Positions 1-6,756 of a stretch of 28,552 bases of DNA are shown piece after piece. The notes below the pieces were generated by a model. It saw nothing but the letters and a program-made list of their open reading frames with translations. It searched no databases and was not told where the DNA came from. This DNA is from DASXYU01 sp036502295 (GTDB lineage: Bacteria; Actinomycetota; Actinomycetes; Mycobacteriales; Jatrophihabitantaceae): positions 1-28,552 of the forward strand of contig DASXYU010000037.1 of the NCBI GenBank assembly GCA_036502295.1. Reading direction: 5' to 3'. The first letter of the stretch is position 1. Each line of letters starts with the position of its first letter. The translations under genes were made by a program, and so were the position numbers.

Positions 1-798
1 CTCCTAGCGGCACACGGTGGCAACGGCCTCGTCGACGAACTCATCGTGATGGACTCGCTCTCCTCCGACGGGACGGCCGAGGTCGCGGAGCACGCCGGCG
101 CCACCGTGCACCGCGTCGCTGACGTCCGACCCGATCTCGGAGTGCAGAAGGGCAAGGGAGAGGCGCTCTGGAAGGCCCAGTTCGTCGCTGGCGGGAGCCT
201 GCTCGTCTTCATCGACGCCGACCTCACCGCATGGGGAACGCACTTCGTCACCGGCCTACTCGGTCCTCTGCTCACCGACCCCGCCGTCCAACTGTGCCGC
301 GGCTTCTATGACCGCATGATCGAAGAGACGGGCGGCCAACGCAGCACCGAGGGTGGTCGGGTCACCGAACTGATGGCACGGCCGCTCCTCGCCGAGCGCT
401 GGCCCGAACTGGGTGCGGTGGTGCAGCCGCTCGCCGGAGAGTGGGCGATCAGGCGCGACTGGTTCGCCCAACTTTCGGTCCCCGTCGGTTACGGCATCGA
501 GTTCTCAACGCTGGTCGACACGCTCAGCGGGCACGGGCTGGATGCCATCGCCCAGGTCGATCTCGGAGCCCGGGATCACAGGCACCAGCACGTGCACGAC
601 CTCTCGGCGATGGCGCTGGAGATACTCGCGGTCGCCGACAGGCGACATCCCGCATGGGGGGCGGACGGTCGCAGCAGACTGCCGGCGGTCGCAGACGACA
701 CCGTCGCACTGCACCATTTCGCCCGCGACCTGCCGGAGCGGTGGGAACGTCGCGACGTCCCCACCGCAGAGCGCCCTCCCCTTTCGTCTCTACGCTGA
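1..798 (+). CDS. gpgS: Glucosyl-3-phosphoglycerate synthase, 3' part (5' end outside window)
   Basis: Transfers glucose from UDP-glucose to 3-phosphoglycerate in the cytoplasm, the first committed step toward glucosylglycerate and methylglucose polysaccharides. The frame is open from base 1, so the N-terminus is missing; about 265 residues are visible and end at TGA 796-798. Family features seen: LVDELIVMDS near the visible start, GKGEALWK in the nucleotide-sugar region, FIDADL as the metal-binding DxD (mycobacterial GpgS has DSD), then GGRVTEL, ARPLL, QPLAGEWA and GYGIEFSTLVDT, and GLDAIAQVDLGARDHRHQ near the C-terminal third. I matched these to mycobacterial GpgS from memory. The gene is followed after 18 bases by folP2, the same pairing as in mycobacteria (Rv1208-Rv1207), which suggests cotranscription. 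GT81-type enzymes for mannosylglycerate are the main alternative, but the detailed match favours GpgS. Confidence 0.9.
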   Translation, partial: LLAAHGGNGLVDELIVMDSLSSDGTAEVAEHAGATVHRVADVRPDLGVQKGKGEALWKAQFVAGGSLLVFIDADLTAWGTHFVTGLLGPLLTDPAVQLCRGFYDRMIEETGGQRSTEGGRVTELMARPLLAERWPELGAVVQPLAGEWAIRRDWFAQLSVPVGYGIEFSTLVDTLSGHGLDAIAQVDLGARDHRHQHVHDLSAMALEILAVADRRHPAWGADGRSRLPAVADDTVALHHFARDLPERWERRDVPTAERPPLSSLR

Positions 799-816
799 TC
801 ACGTGGTGGAACTTCC

Positions 817-1680
817 ATGTTGAGGCTGCGGGGTCGCGACTTCGGGCCGGGCGAGTTCGCGATCATGGCGATCGTCAACCGAACCCCCGACTCCTTCTAC
901 GACAAGGGCGCGACCTTCGCCTTCGACTCGGCGCTGCGGCGGGTGGACGAGGTCGTCGAGCAGGGCGCGCACATCATCGACATCGGCGGCGTGAAGGCGG
1001 CGCCGGGAAACGACGTCTCCACCGAGGAGGAGATCGACCGGACTGCGGCGTTCGTCGCCGCGGTGCGCGCCGACCATCCGGACCTCATCATCAGTGTCGA
1101 CACGTGGCGGCACGAGGTCGGCGAAGCGGCCTGCCGCGAGGGCGCCGACCTCATGAACGACGCGTGGGGCGGCCACGACCCGCTGCTCGCCGAGGTCGCC
1201 GCGAAGCACGGGGCCGGCATCGTCTGCACCCACGCCGGCGGCCTGGACCCGCGCACCCGTCCACATCGCGTGCACTACGAGGACGTGATGGCGGACGTCC
1301 TTGCCGCCACTCTCGGCTATGCCGAGCGAGCCGAGGCCGCGGGCTGCGACCCGCGGTCGGTGATCATCGATCCCGCCCACGACTTCGGCAAGAACACGTA
1401 TCACTCCCTCGAAGTCACCCGCCGCCTGCCGGAGATGATCGCGACAGGACGCCCGGTGCTGGTGTCGTTGTCGAACAAGGACTTCGTGGGTGAGGCTCTC
1501 GGTGGCCTAGCTGTCGATCAACGCCTCACCGGGACGCTGGCCGCAACCGCGGTCTGCGCGTGGATGGGCGCAATCGTCTATCGGGTGCACAACGTCCTCG
1601 AGACCCGGCAGACGCTGGAGATGGTGGCGGCGATCCAGGGTTCACGCCGACCGGGCAGAACCGTCCGGGGCTTGGCCTGA
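817..1680 (+). CDS. folP2: Dihydropteroate synthase paralogue of FolP2 type
   Basis: A 287-residue protein of the pterin-binding TIM-barrel family. It starts at ATG 817; no in-frame alternative start lies between it and the gpgS stop. Visible motifs are MAIVNRTPDSFYDKG (strand 1), IDIGGVKAAPG, ISVDTWR, MNDAWGG, IDPAHDFGKNT and the C-terminal YRVHNV. These are the FolP2 versions: classical DHPS has N-V-T-PDSFSDGG, IND-V-SGG and DPGIGFGK at the equivalent places. From family knowledge, mycobacterial FolP2 is encoded beside gpgS and lacks clear dihydropteroate synthase activity, so a folate role should not be assumed. Its partner gene suggests a link with glucosylglycerate or methylglucose polysaccharide metabolism, which is inference. 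The last 39 bases overlap the end of rmuC on the other strand. Confidence 0.88.
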   Translation: MLRLRGRDFGPGEFAIMAIVNRTPDSFYDKGATFAFDSALRRVDEVVEQGAHIIDIGGVKAAPGNDVSTEEEIDRTAAFVAAVRADHPDLIISVDTWRHEVGEAACREGADLMNDAWGGHDPLLAEVAAKHGAGIVCTHAGGLDPRTRPHRVHYEDVMADVLAATLGYAERAEAAGCDPRSVIIDPAHDFGKNTYHSLEVTRRLPEMIATGRPVLVSLSNKDFVGEALGGLAVDQRLTGTLAATAVCAWMGAIVYRVHNVLETRQTLEMVAAIQGSRRPGRTVRGLA

Positions 1681-3000
1681 CAGCTTCTCCACTTCCTCGA
1701 TGACCTGAGCCTCGATGACGTCCTCGTCGTCGAAGAGGCGCAGCGCATCGAGAAGTTCGGGGGCGGCGAGCTGTCGCGGCGAGGTCTCGACGATCGGGGC
1801 CGGTGCCAGCTCCTTGGTCGTGTCCAGCTTCTCCAACGCCCGGCCCTGCGGCAGTACGCGCTGCTCCAGCGAACCGACGAACTTGTTGTACGACTCGGCC
1901 GACCTGTCGATGCTCTTGCCGAGGTCGGCGATGTACTTGGCCATCGGCACCAGCCGGCGGTAGAACTCGCGTGCGGCCTCGGTGATCTGCGCGGCATCGG
2001 CCGCGATGTTCTCCTGCCGCCACGTGTAGGCGACCGCCTTCAGGATCGACCAGAGGCTGCTCGGCGTGGCGAGGACGATGCTCCTGCTGAAGGCATAGTC
2101 GAGCAGGCTCGGATCGAGTTCAAGTGCGGCACCGAGGAAAGTGTCGCTCGGAATGAAGGCGATGGTGAAGTCGGGCGAGGCGTCGTAGCCGGACTTCACG
2201 TCGTCCTCGAGCAGGCGCGGGTATTCGCGCTTCGCGAGGGCGTCGACGTGCCCGCGGATCTTCTTGGCGTGATCCAGCAGCAGCGAGCGCCGTTGGTCCG
2301 CGCTGATGCCGTCGGCCTGCGCATCGACGTAGGAGGTGTAGGGGACCTTCGAGTCGATCGGCAACGCCTTGCCACCGGGCAGGCGCACGACCATGTCCGG
2401 TCGTCCGATGTTGCCCGAGTCCGAGATGGTCGTCTGGGTGTCGAAGTTGACGTGGTTCACCAGCCCGGCGCTCTCGACGAGAGTCTTGAGCTGCGTCTCC
2501 CCCCATGCACCACGCACCGAGTTGTCACGCAGCGCCGTGCTCAACGTGTTGGCCGCGTCGAACGAGGCACGCGCGGCGCGCTGGGTCGCTTCGATCTGTG
2601 CCTTCAGCTCCCCCGCGTCCTCCGCCCGGGACTTCTCGATCTCGGCGACCTTGCTCTGCATCGACTTGAGCTGGTCGGCGACGGGCGCGAGTTGCTGCAG
2701 CACCTTGCTCTCACCAGCCGCTGCCTTCTCGCGGGCCTCGACCTCGCGACGCTGCTGCTCCTGCAGATCGCTGAATTGCTGTTGGGCCACCATCAGCTGG
2801 GCGGTGAGGCCCTCGGCGCGGGTTCGCGCCTGCGTGAGATCGACCTCGAGTTCGTGGGATCGCCCGCGTACCGCCTCTAGTTCCGAGGTCAGCGCCTCGA
2901 TCGGGGCCGTGTCCACCTGGGTCTCCGGGCCCCGCGATTTCAGCGCCCAGCCCAGCAGCACGCCGACGACGAGTCCAATGGCGAGAAGTGCGATCTCCAT
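1642..3000 (-). CDS. rmuC: DNA recombination protein RmuC
   Basis: A 452-residue membrane-anchored RmuC-family protein; the family limits recombination at short inverted repeats and has a nuclease-like fold. The chosen ATG at 2998-3000 opens with a single hydrophobic helix (MEIALLAIGLVVGVLLGWAL, residues 1-20), typical of the family. A 32-codon upstream extension has no such character. Residues about 30-130 are a Glu/Gln-rich coiled coil. The RmuC core follows, with RGAWGETQLK, the conserved PIDSKVPYTSYVDA, FIPSDTF and RQENIA. Upstream on this strand AATACT lies 7 bases before the ATG, so a leaderless transcript is possible, though no good -35 is seen. The C-terminus runs into the end of folP2, converging with a 39-base overlap. 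Confidence 0.92.
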   Translation of the reverse strand: MEIALLAIGLVVGVLLGWALKSRGPETQVDTAPIEALTSELEAVRGRSHELEVDLTQARTRAEGLTAQLMVAQQQFSDLQEQQRREVEAREKAAAGESKVLQQLAPVADQLKSMQSKVAEIEKSRAEDAGELKAQIEATQRAARASFDAANTLSTALRDNSVRGAWGETQLKTLVESAGLVNHVNFDTQTTISDSGNIGRPDMVVRLPGGKALPIDSKVPYTSYVDAQADGISADQRRSLLLDHAKKIRGHVDALAKREYPRLLEDDVKSGYDASPDFTIAFIPSDTFLGAALELDPSLLDYAFSRSIVLATPSSLWSILKAVAYTWRQENIAADAAQITEAAREFYRRLVPMAKYIADLGKSIDRSAESYNKFVGSLEQRVLPQGRALEKLDTTKELAPAPIVETSPRQLAAPELLDALRLFDDEDVIEAQVIEEVEKLSGQAPDGSARSA

Positions 3001-3147
3001 GCTCGGGAGTATTTCAGCGGGCACTGACAAAACCGGTTTCGACGCGGCCCGGATACATAAATGGGCTCGCGCGATCGTCGTGGGACGTTCACCCATGCGT
3101 CACTTCGTTATCACCCGTTTCGCATCTGCCGAACGCACCGTCGAAGT

Positions 3148-4344
3148 GTGCAGATCGCTCTTGTGGCGGAGACATTCCTGCCGGCGACCAACGGCGTCGT
3201 CAACTCAGTACTGCGAGTCGCAGACGAGCTCGCAGCGGCCGGGCATACCCCGACGATCATCGCGCCTGAGGGCGCACCGTCGTGCATCACGACGAAGGGC
3301 GGCACCGAGGTCGAGGTGTGCGGCATCCCGTCCCTCGAACTGCCCGGCTACCGCGGTCTGCAGGTCTGCCGTCCCGGCGGCGCGGCGGCCGGCACGGTCA
3401 CCGCCGTGCTGCGCGATATCCGTCCTGATGTGGTGCACCTCGCCTCTCCGCTGATGCTCGGCAGGGCCGGCGCGCACGCCGCACGCCGGCTGGACGTCCC
3501 GGCGGTCTCGATCTTCCAGACCGACCTCTCCGGCTTCCTGCGCCGCTACCACCTCGGCGCGGCGAGTTCAGCGATCTGGTCATCGCTGCGCAAGGTGCAC
3601 AACCTCACCGCCCTCACTCTCGCCCCCTCCACCGCCACGGCTGCTCAACTGCAGGCGCACGGCATCGGCCCGGTGGAGATCTGGGGACGGGGCGTCGACA
3701 CCGTGCGCTTCGACCCGCGCTTCCGCTCGGAGGAGCTGCGCCGCTCGCTGCTCGGCGACAAGAAACTGCTCGTCGGGTTCGTAGGGCGCCTGGCGCCGGA
3801 GAAGCGTTGCGACCTGCTCGCCGACATCGCTCGCCTGCCGGGTATCCAGCTCGTGATGATCGGGGACGGCCCACGCCGCGCGAAGCTGCAGAGGATCATG
3901 CCGAAAGCCGTCTTCACCGGGATGCTCGGCGGCGTGGACCTCTCTCGCCACCTCGCCGCCCTCGACCTGCTGGTGAACCCCGGCGCCGATGAAACGTTCT
4001 GCCAGGTAGTGCAGGAGGCGCTCGCCTCGGGCGTTCCGGTGATCGCCGCTGCCTCCGGTGGCCCGCTCGACCTCGTGCACCACCGCGACAACGGCTGGCT
4101 CTGGAGCGGGGACGACCCCAAGGTGCTCGCAGCGATGGTATCCGCCCGCCGCGACAACCTGATCGAACTCGCGGGTGTCACGAGGCAGGCGCGCCCTTCC
4201 GTCGCAGGGCGGTCCTGGGCCGATCTCACCGCGCAGCTGGTCGATCACTACCGCCGCGTGATGGGCGTCAGTCAACCGCGCCGACCGCGACCGGTGATCG
4301 CAACGACGCAACCCCGCCCGCTACCCATCCGCATTGCCTCCTGA
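3148..4344 (+). CDS. mgtA: GT4-family alpha-mannosyltransferase, MgtA/PimB-like
   Basis: A 398-residue GT-B glycosyltransferase, probably using GDP-mannose and building lipomannan-type glycolipids at the inner face of the membrane. GTG 3148 is chosen because the conserved N-terminal strand (VQIALVAETFLPATNGVVNSV) begins there; the frame runs back to ATG 3061 with unrelated Arg-rich sequence. Motifs: VVHLASPLMLGRAGAHAARR, FQTDLSGF, APSTAT, WGRGVDTVRFDP, VGFVGRLAPEKR (donor-binding loop) and DETFCQVVQEALASGVPVIAA, which holds the E-x7-E catalytic signature. These closely match mycobacterial MgtA (Rv0557) as I recall it. Exact acceptor specificity (GlcAGroAc2 versus PIM) cannot be read from sequence. 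It overlaps the next gene, gtrA-like, by 11 bases, so the two are probably translated together. Confidence 0.85.
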   Translation: MQIALVAETFLPATNGVVNSVLRVADELAAAGHTPTIIAPEGAPSCITTKGGTEVEVCGIPSLELPGYRGLQVCRPGGAAAGTVTAVLRDIRPDVVHLASPLMLGRAGAHAARRLDVPAVSIFQTDLSGFLRRYHLGAASSAIWSSLRKVHNLTALTLAPSTATAAQLQAHGIGPVEIWGRGVDTVRFDPRFRSEELRRSLLGDKKLLVGFVGRLAPEKRCDLLADIARLPGIQLVMIGDGPRRAKLQRIMPKAVFTGMLGGVDLSRHLAALDLLVNPGADETFCQVVQEALASGVPVIAAASGGPLDLVHHRDNGWLWSGDDPKVLAAMVSARRDNLIELAGVTRQARPSVAGRSWADLTAQLVDHYRRVMGVSQPRRPRPVIATTQPRPLPIRIAS

Positions 4345-4789
4345 GCAAGCCCGCGCTGAACAACCGAGGCGGCGGCTGGCGGCACGGCTCGGGCTCGACC
4401 GACACCTGCTTGCCTACCTGGTCATCAACAGCTGCACCTTCGGGCTAGACGTCGGCCTGCTCACGCTGCTGCACGGCGGCTGGCATTGGCCGCTCGCCCT
4501 GGCGATCAGCACCGCCTACGTCCTCGCCTTCGCCACCAGCTACGTCCTCAACCGCAGGCTCAACTTCCGCTCGCACGCGCCGATCGGGCGGCAGGTGCGC
4601 GTCTACGCCGTCGTCGTGACGGTGAACTACCTGCTCTGGATCCTCGGCTTCTCCGACGTCCTCGCGGCCGCCGGAGTGGAGTACCAACTCGCGCGACTCG
4701 CCGCTGGCGCCTGCGAGGCCGTCTACATGTACTTCGCGCTGCGCTGGATCGTCTTTCGCGAGGCAGCCGAGTACCTCGCCGACGCATGA
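4334..4789 (+). CDS. GtrA-family four-helix membrane protein
   Basis: A 151-residue integral membrane protein with four hydrophobic segments (roughly residues 25-45, 50-72, 84-104 and 113-133) and the GtrA-type signature SYVLNRRLNFRS between helices 2 and 3, ending in FALRWIVFRE. GtrA/DPMS-like proteins are thought to move or retain polyprenyl-linked sugars for envelope glycosylation, which suits its place after the mannosyltransferase. The start is TTG 4334, inside the last codons of mgtA. An in-frame TGA at 4295 and the absence of any ATG or GTG before the first helix leave no better choice. The unusual start and the 11-base overlap suggest translational coupling. The substrate is unknown. 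Confidence 0.82.
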   Translation: MPPEQARAEQPRRRLAARLGLDRHLLAYLVINSCTFGLDVGLLTLLHGGWHWPLALAISTAYVLAFATSYVLNRRLNFRSHAPIGRQVRVYAVVVTVNYLLWILGFSDVLAAAGVEYQLARLAAGACEAVYMYFALRWIVFREAAEYLADA

Positions 4790-4888
4790 GGCGGAGGCGT
4801 GACCGGGCGCACCCTGACCGGCGTCAGGGTTACTTCAGCGCGCGAATTTGAAGGCAAGGGTGGCGTCGAACGGACGTGGCCACGTGGA

Positions 4889-4924
4889 AAGCCCCGCTAC
4901 CGATCGGTGGACCGGGCGGGGCTT
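4889..4924 (+). terminator. Hairpin after mgtA-gtrA
   Basis: AAGCCCCGC (4889-4897) pairs perfectly with GCGGGGCTT (4916-4924) across an 18-base loop. It lies 100 bases after the gtrA-like stop in otherwise empty DNA (4790-5046). The ends of the stem provide A and T at the base but no long T-run, as is common in high-GC actinobacteria. It could work for either strand; the nearest upstream gene is on the plus strand. Confidence 0.55.
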
Positions 4925-5023
4925 CATGGCACAGAATCGACCCGCGCCGCAGGCCTGTCAATGAGCCTGGCAAGCCCTCGCAGCCAACCCACAGCTTGGT
5001 GCGTCTGCTGTCGCCCAGAACCT

Positions 5024-5052
5024 CCCACCGCGCGGTGGGTCCGCCGTATCGT
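5024..5052 (+). promoter_or_regulatory. Palindrome plus -10 box for a leaderless GTG gene
   Basis: A perfect 16-base palindrome, CCCACCGC/GCGGTGGG (5024-5039), sits where the -35 element should be. TATCGT at 5047-5052 fits the actinobacterial -10 consensus TANNNT and is 7 bases from the GTG at 5060, so transcription would begin at or next to the start codon. The palindrome has the size and position of a repressor or activator operator. No TTGACA-like -35 is visible. Confidence 0.4.
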
Positions 5053-5059
5053 GGATCGC

Positions 5060-5470
5060 GTGAAAGACGCATTCGAGCCGGGCGAAGGCGGCGTCAAAAT
5101 CGTCTTCGACGTGCCGGAGCCCAACGCGCACGACATCGCGCTACAGGTCTCAGCCGCCGGCTTCACAGTGCATCGCTACTACAGCCCGGATGACGAGCAC
5201 CGTCGGGGTAGACCCCGATCGGGCTACGTCCGGCTCGGCGCGGAGCGACGGATGCGCACGTTCACCGACGCCGAGATCGACATGATCGTCGCCGACTTCG
5301 ACCGGCTCCAGGCTCAGGCCGGCTTCGCCTGCCGACGGGTGGGAACCGATTCGTGGACCGCTGGCAGTGGCGGCACTTCCGGTGACCGGGAACCGAGGAC
5401 ACCGCCGCCGACGGTTGGTGCTGGGTCAGCCGGCGCCGAGCCCGGCCCAAGACTCGCGACCCCGACCTGA
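5060..5470 (+). CDS. Hypothetical protein, about 136 aa
   Basis: Not recognised with confidence. The GTG at 5060 is chosen because the sequence becomes protein-like there (VKDAFEPGEGGVKIVFDVPEP) and it lies 7 bases after a TATCGT -10 box. The frame is open back to 4799, but that stretch is low-complexity and crosses a terminator hairpin. The first hundred residues look like an alpha/beta domain: two strand-like segments (VKIVFDV, GFTVHRYYS), a variable loop, then a helix TFTDAEIDMIVADFDRLQAQAGF. The strand/helix pattern faintly recalls RraB-like or small effector-binding domains, but I do not assign it. The final 35 residues are Gly/Pro/Thr-rich and probably disordered. The gene stands alone on the plus strand. 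Confidence 0.5.
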   Translation: MKDAFEPGEGGVKIVFDVPEPNAHDIALQVSAAGFTVHRYYSPDDEHRRGRPRSGYVRLGAERRMRTFTDAEIDMIVADFDRLQAQAGFACRRVGTDSWTAGSGGTSGDREPRTPPPTVGAGSAGAEPGPRLATPT

Positions 5471-5501
5471 AGCCGTCAAGGCGAAGACACGCCGGAGTGG
5501 A

Positions 5502-5537
5502 TTGACACAAATATCCCTATGCCCTGCGATGGGTTTA
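5502..5537 (+). promoter_or_regulatory. Strong-looking promoter with leaderless start
   Basis: A consensus TTGACA (5502-5507), a 17-base spacer and TGCGAT (5525-5530) precede the ATG at 5537 by 6 bases, placing the predicted transcription start on the start codon. This is the best -35 match in the window. The -10 keeps only part of the TANNNT consensus. Confidence 0.5.
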
Positions 5538-5743
5538 TGACGACGACGGCGCATAGGAGTCGATACGAGACTCAGGACCGTGACTCGCTGACGGCGAGGT
5601 TGATCGCGTGGTTTCCCGACATGGAGCCGGATGAGATTGCGCGCTTGGTGAACGGCGACTACGGCCAGGACGCTCCGGCTGACTCTCCGGCCTCGACTGA
5701 GCAGCCGACCGCTCCGTCTCGACCCGTGCTGTATCGCGCGTAG
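5537..5743 (+). CDS. Small protein, 68 aa, possibly a three-helix-bundle dimerization domain
   Basis: The ATG at 5537 is preferred over the ATG six codons upstream because it sits exactly at the predicted start of a leaderless transcript (TTGACA-17-TGCGAT-6-ATG). The first forty residues are charged and helical (RDSLTARLIAWFPDMEPDEIARLVNGDYG). The last twenty-five are Pro/Ala/Ser-rich. The pattern of a helix, FPD, and E-I-A-R-L-V resembles the short actinobacterial proteins annotated as three-helix-bundle dimerization domain, but this is a loose recollection. No signal peptide or membrane segment. It is monocistronic: a 15-bp perfect hairpin follows 23 bases after the stop. Function unknown. 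Confidence 0.55.
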   Translation: MTTTAHRSRYETQDRDSLTARLIAWFPDMEPDEIARLVNGDYGQDAPADSPASTEQPTAPSRPVLYRA

Positions 5744-5766
5744 CGCCATACAGCTGCCTTGACGCC

Positions 5767-5797
5767 GAAGCGGCTGACCCCAGGGGTCAGCCGCTTC
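5767..5797 (+). terminator. Long perfect hairpin after the 68-aa gene
   Basis: GAAGCGGCTGACCCC (5767-5781) and its exact reverse complement (5783-5797) are separated by one base, and C5766/G5798 extend the pairing. The very stable stem immediately after a stop codon at 5743 is typical of a high-GC intrinsic terminator without a U-tract. Confidence 0.6.
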
Positions 5798-5844
5798 GAC
5801 CGGCATACCGGACCCCTTGCGGCGCCTTGACGCGACCCGCCTAG

Positions 5845-5961
5845 CCCGCGAGGCGGCAGAACGGCTTCTCGAAGCAGGCAGCCCAGCAACGTTTCGGGAC
5901 GGACGAGGACGACGCGGGCAAGGCGCGCAGGCGCCCCCGCAAGAATGCGGAGCGGGACTGA
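5845..5961 (+). pseudogene. Possible remnant of a gene's C-terminus
   Basis: This frame is open between TAG 5842-5844 and TGA 5959-5961 and has no ATG, GTG or TTG. Its 38 residues look like a genuine protein tail: NGFSKQAAQQRFGTDEDD followed by the basic run KARRRPRKNAERD. The acidic-then-basic ending resembles C-termini of small actinobacterial proteins. It may be what is left of a deleted gene. I cannot name the family, and chance in high-GC DNA remains possible. Confidence 0.22.
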
Positions 5962-5977
5962 CGAAGGGCGGCGCGAG

Positions 5978-6427
5978 TCATGGGATGACCGTGACCGGCC
6001 AGATCGCATGACGGACCAGCTTGCCCGCAAGCGAGCCGACGACGCGGTGACCGGCGTGCATCGAGGCTCCGATCACGATCGCGTCGACCTTGCGTTCCTC
6101 GGCCACTTTGACCAGCTGGCCGTAAGGGCTTCCTTCGCGGACGACGAGCTCGGCGTTGATACCGAGGCGGTCTGAACCTTCCTCCAGTTGCCGGCCCAGG
6201 TCAGCGGCGAACTCGTCGTGGCTCGCCCGGATTCCCGCGATCGCAGCAGGTTGCATGATCGGTGCCACGGGTGGCTGCTTGACGTAGAGCACGATCAGCG
6301 TGGCTCCCTGCCTGCGTGCCAGCCCCGCCGCGTAGGCCGCGGCACGCAAGGACGTGTCGCTGCCGTCGACTCCGACGAGAATGCGAAGCGGCCCATCCGT
6401 ACCGAGTTCGAACGTCGGCGACTCCAC
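5978..6427 (-). CDS. Universal stress protein (UspA family), single domain
   Basis: A 149-residue single-domain cytoplasmic stress protein. The start is GTG 6425-6427, followed by a short leader and the beta-1 strand LRILVGVDGSD (the Asp of the nucleotide site). The next helix is SLRAAAYAAGLARRQGATLIVLYV, and the C-terminus has DAIVIGASMHAGHRVVGSLAGKLVRHAIWPVTVIP. The usual ATP loop G-x2-G-x9-G-(S/T) is altered: after the first Gly the second Gly is Met, and the distance to the GS is two residues shorter than usual. ATP binding may therefore be weak or lost. It is isolated on the minus strand, with no gene close enough to form an operon. GAAGAT six bases upstream of the GTG could be a leaderless -10, but this is weak. 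Confidence 0.85.
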   Translation of the reverse strand: MESPTFELGTDGPLRILVGVDGSDTSLRAAAYAAGLARRQGATLIVLYVKQPPVAPIMQPAAIAGIRASHDEFAADLGRQLEEGSDRLGINAELVVREGSPYGQLVKVAEERKVDAIVIGASMHAGHRVVGSLAGKLVRHAIWPVTVIP

Positions 6428-6556
6428 TTGGTGATCTTCGCAGAACAGCGCCGGTTCCCTGCCTGGCGGATGGCATGAATCGCCGCGTTACCAACGCTAG
6501 CTGTTGCTTAGGCGCCCGATCACGTCGCCCATGCTGCTAGTGGCCGGCGACCACGA

Positions 6557-6582
6557 AGGGCCCCGGCAGTTGCCGAGGCCCT
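6557..6582 (-). terminator. Hairpin downstream of tRNA-Asn
   Basis: A 12-pair stem (6557-6568 with 6571-6582) lies 17 bases after the tRNA 3' end. The single non-Watson-Crick position (6563/6576) becomes G-U in RNA copied from the minus strand but A-C from the plus strand, which supports minus-strand use. Confidence 0.5.
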
Positions 6583-6598
6583 CGCTTGCTGCTTTCAG

Positions 6599-6671
6599 CT
6601 CCCCCATCTGGACTCGAACCAGAAACCCTTCGATTAACAGTCGAATGCTCTGCCAATTGAGCTATGGGGGA
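6599..6671 (-). tRNA. asnT: tRNA-Asn (anticodon GUU)
   Basis: Read on the minus strand, TCCCCCA pairs with TGGGGGA to close a 7-bp acceptor stem, with discriminator G. The D arm is GCTC...GAGC. The anticodon stem TTCGA/TCGAA holds the loop CTGTTAA, giving anticodon GTT. The T arm is TCTGG-TTCGAGT-CCAGA. Total length is 73 bases, and CCA is not encoded. TAAGCT at 6711-6716 (minus strand) is a plausible -10 about 40 bases upstream. Its position downstream of dnaG matches the mycobacterial arrangement I recall. Confidence 0.97.
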
Positions 6672-6756
6672 CCGATTTTGTGGCTTTCGACTTGCGAAAA
6701 CAGCCCTGCCAGCTTAGCGCAGGCCGACAACAGGATCGGCAGCGGTCCAGCCGTCC

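Noticed and set aside
4799..5059. N-terminal extension of the hypothetical gene at 5060
   Set aside because: The extension spans a terminator-type hairpin and a palindrome, and its translation is low-complexity; a leaderless promoter fits the GTG at 5060.
5817..6011. 64-codon plus-strand frame starting TTG 5817
   Set aside because: It begins well but soon becomes Gly/Arg/Gln-rich, runs into the usp gene on the other strand, and has no ribosome site. The competing start-less frame at 5845-5961 looks more protein-like.
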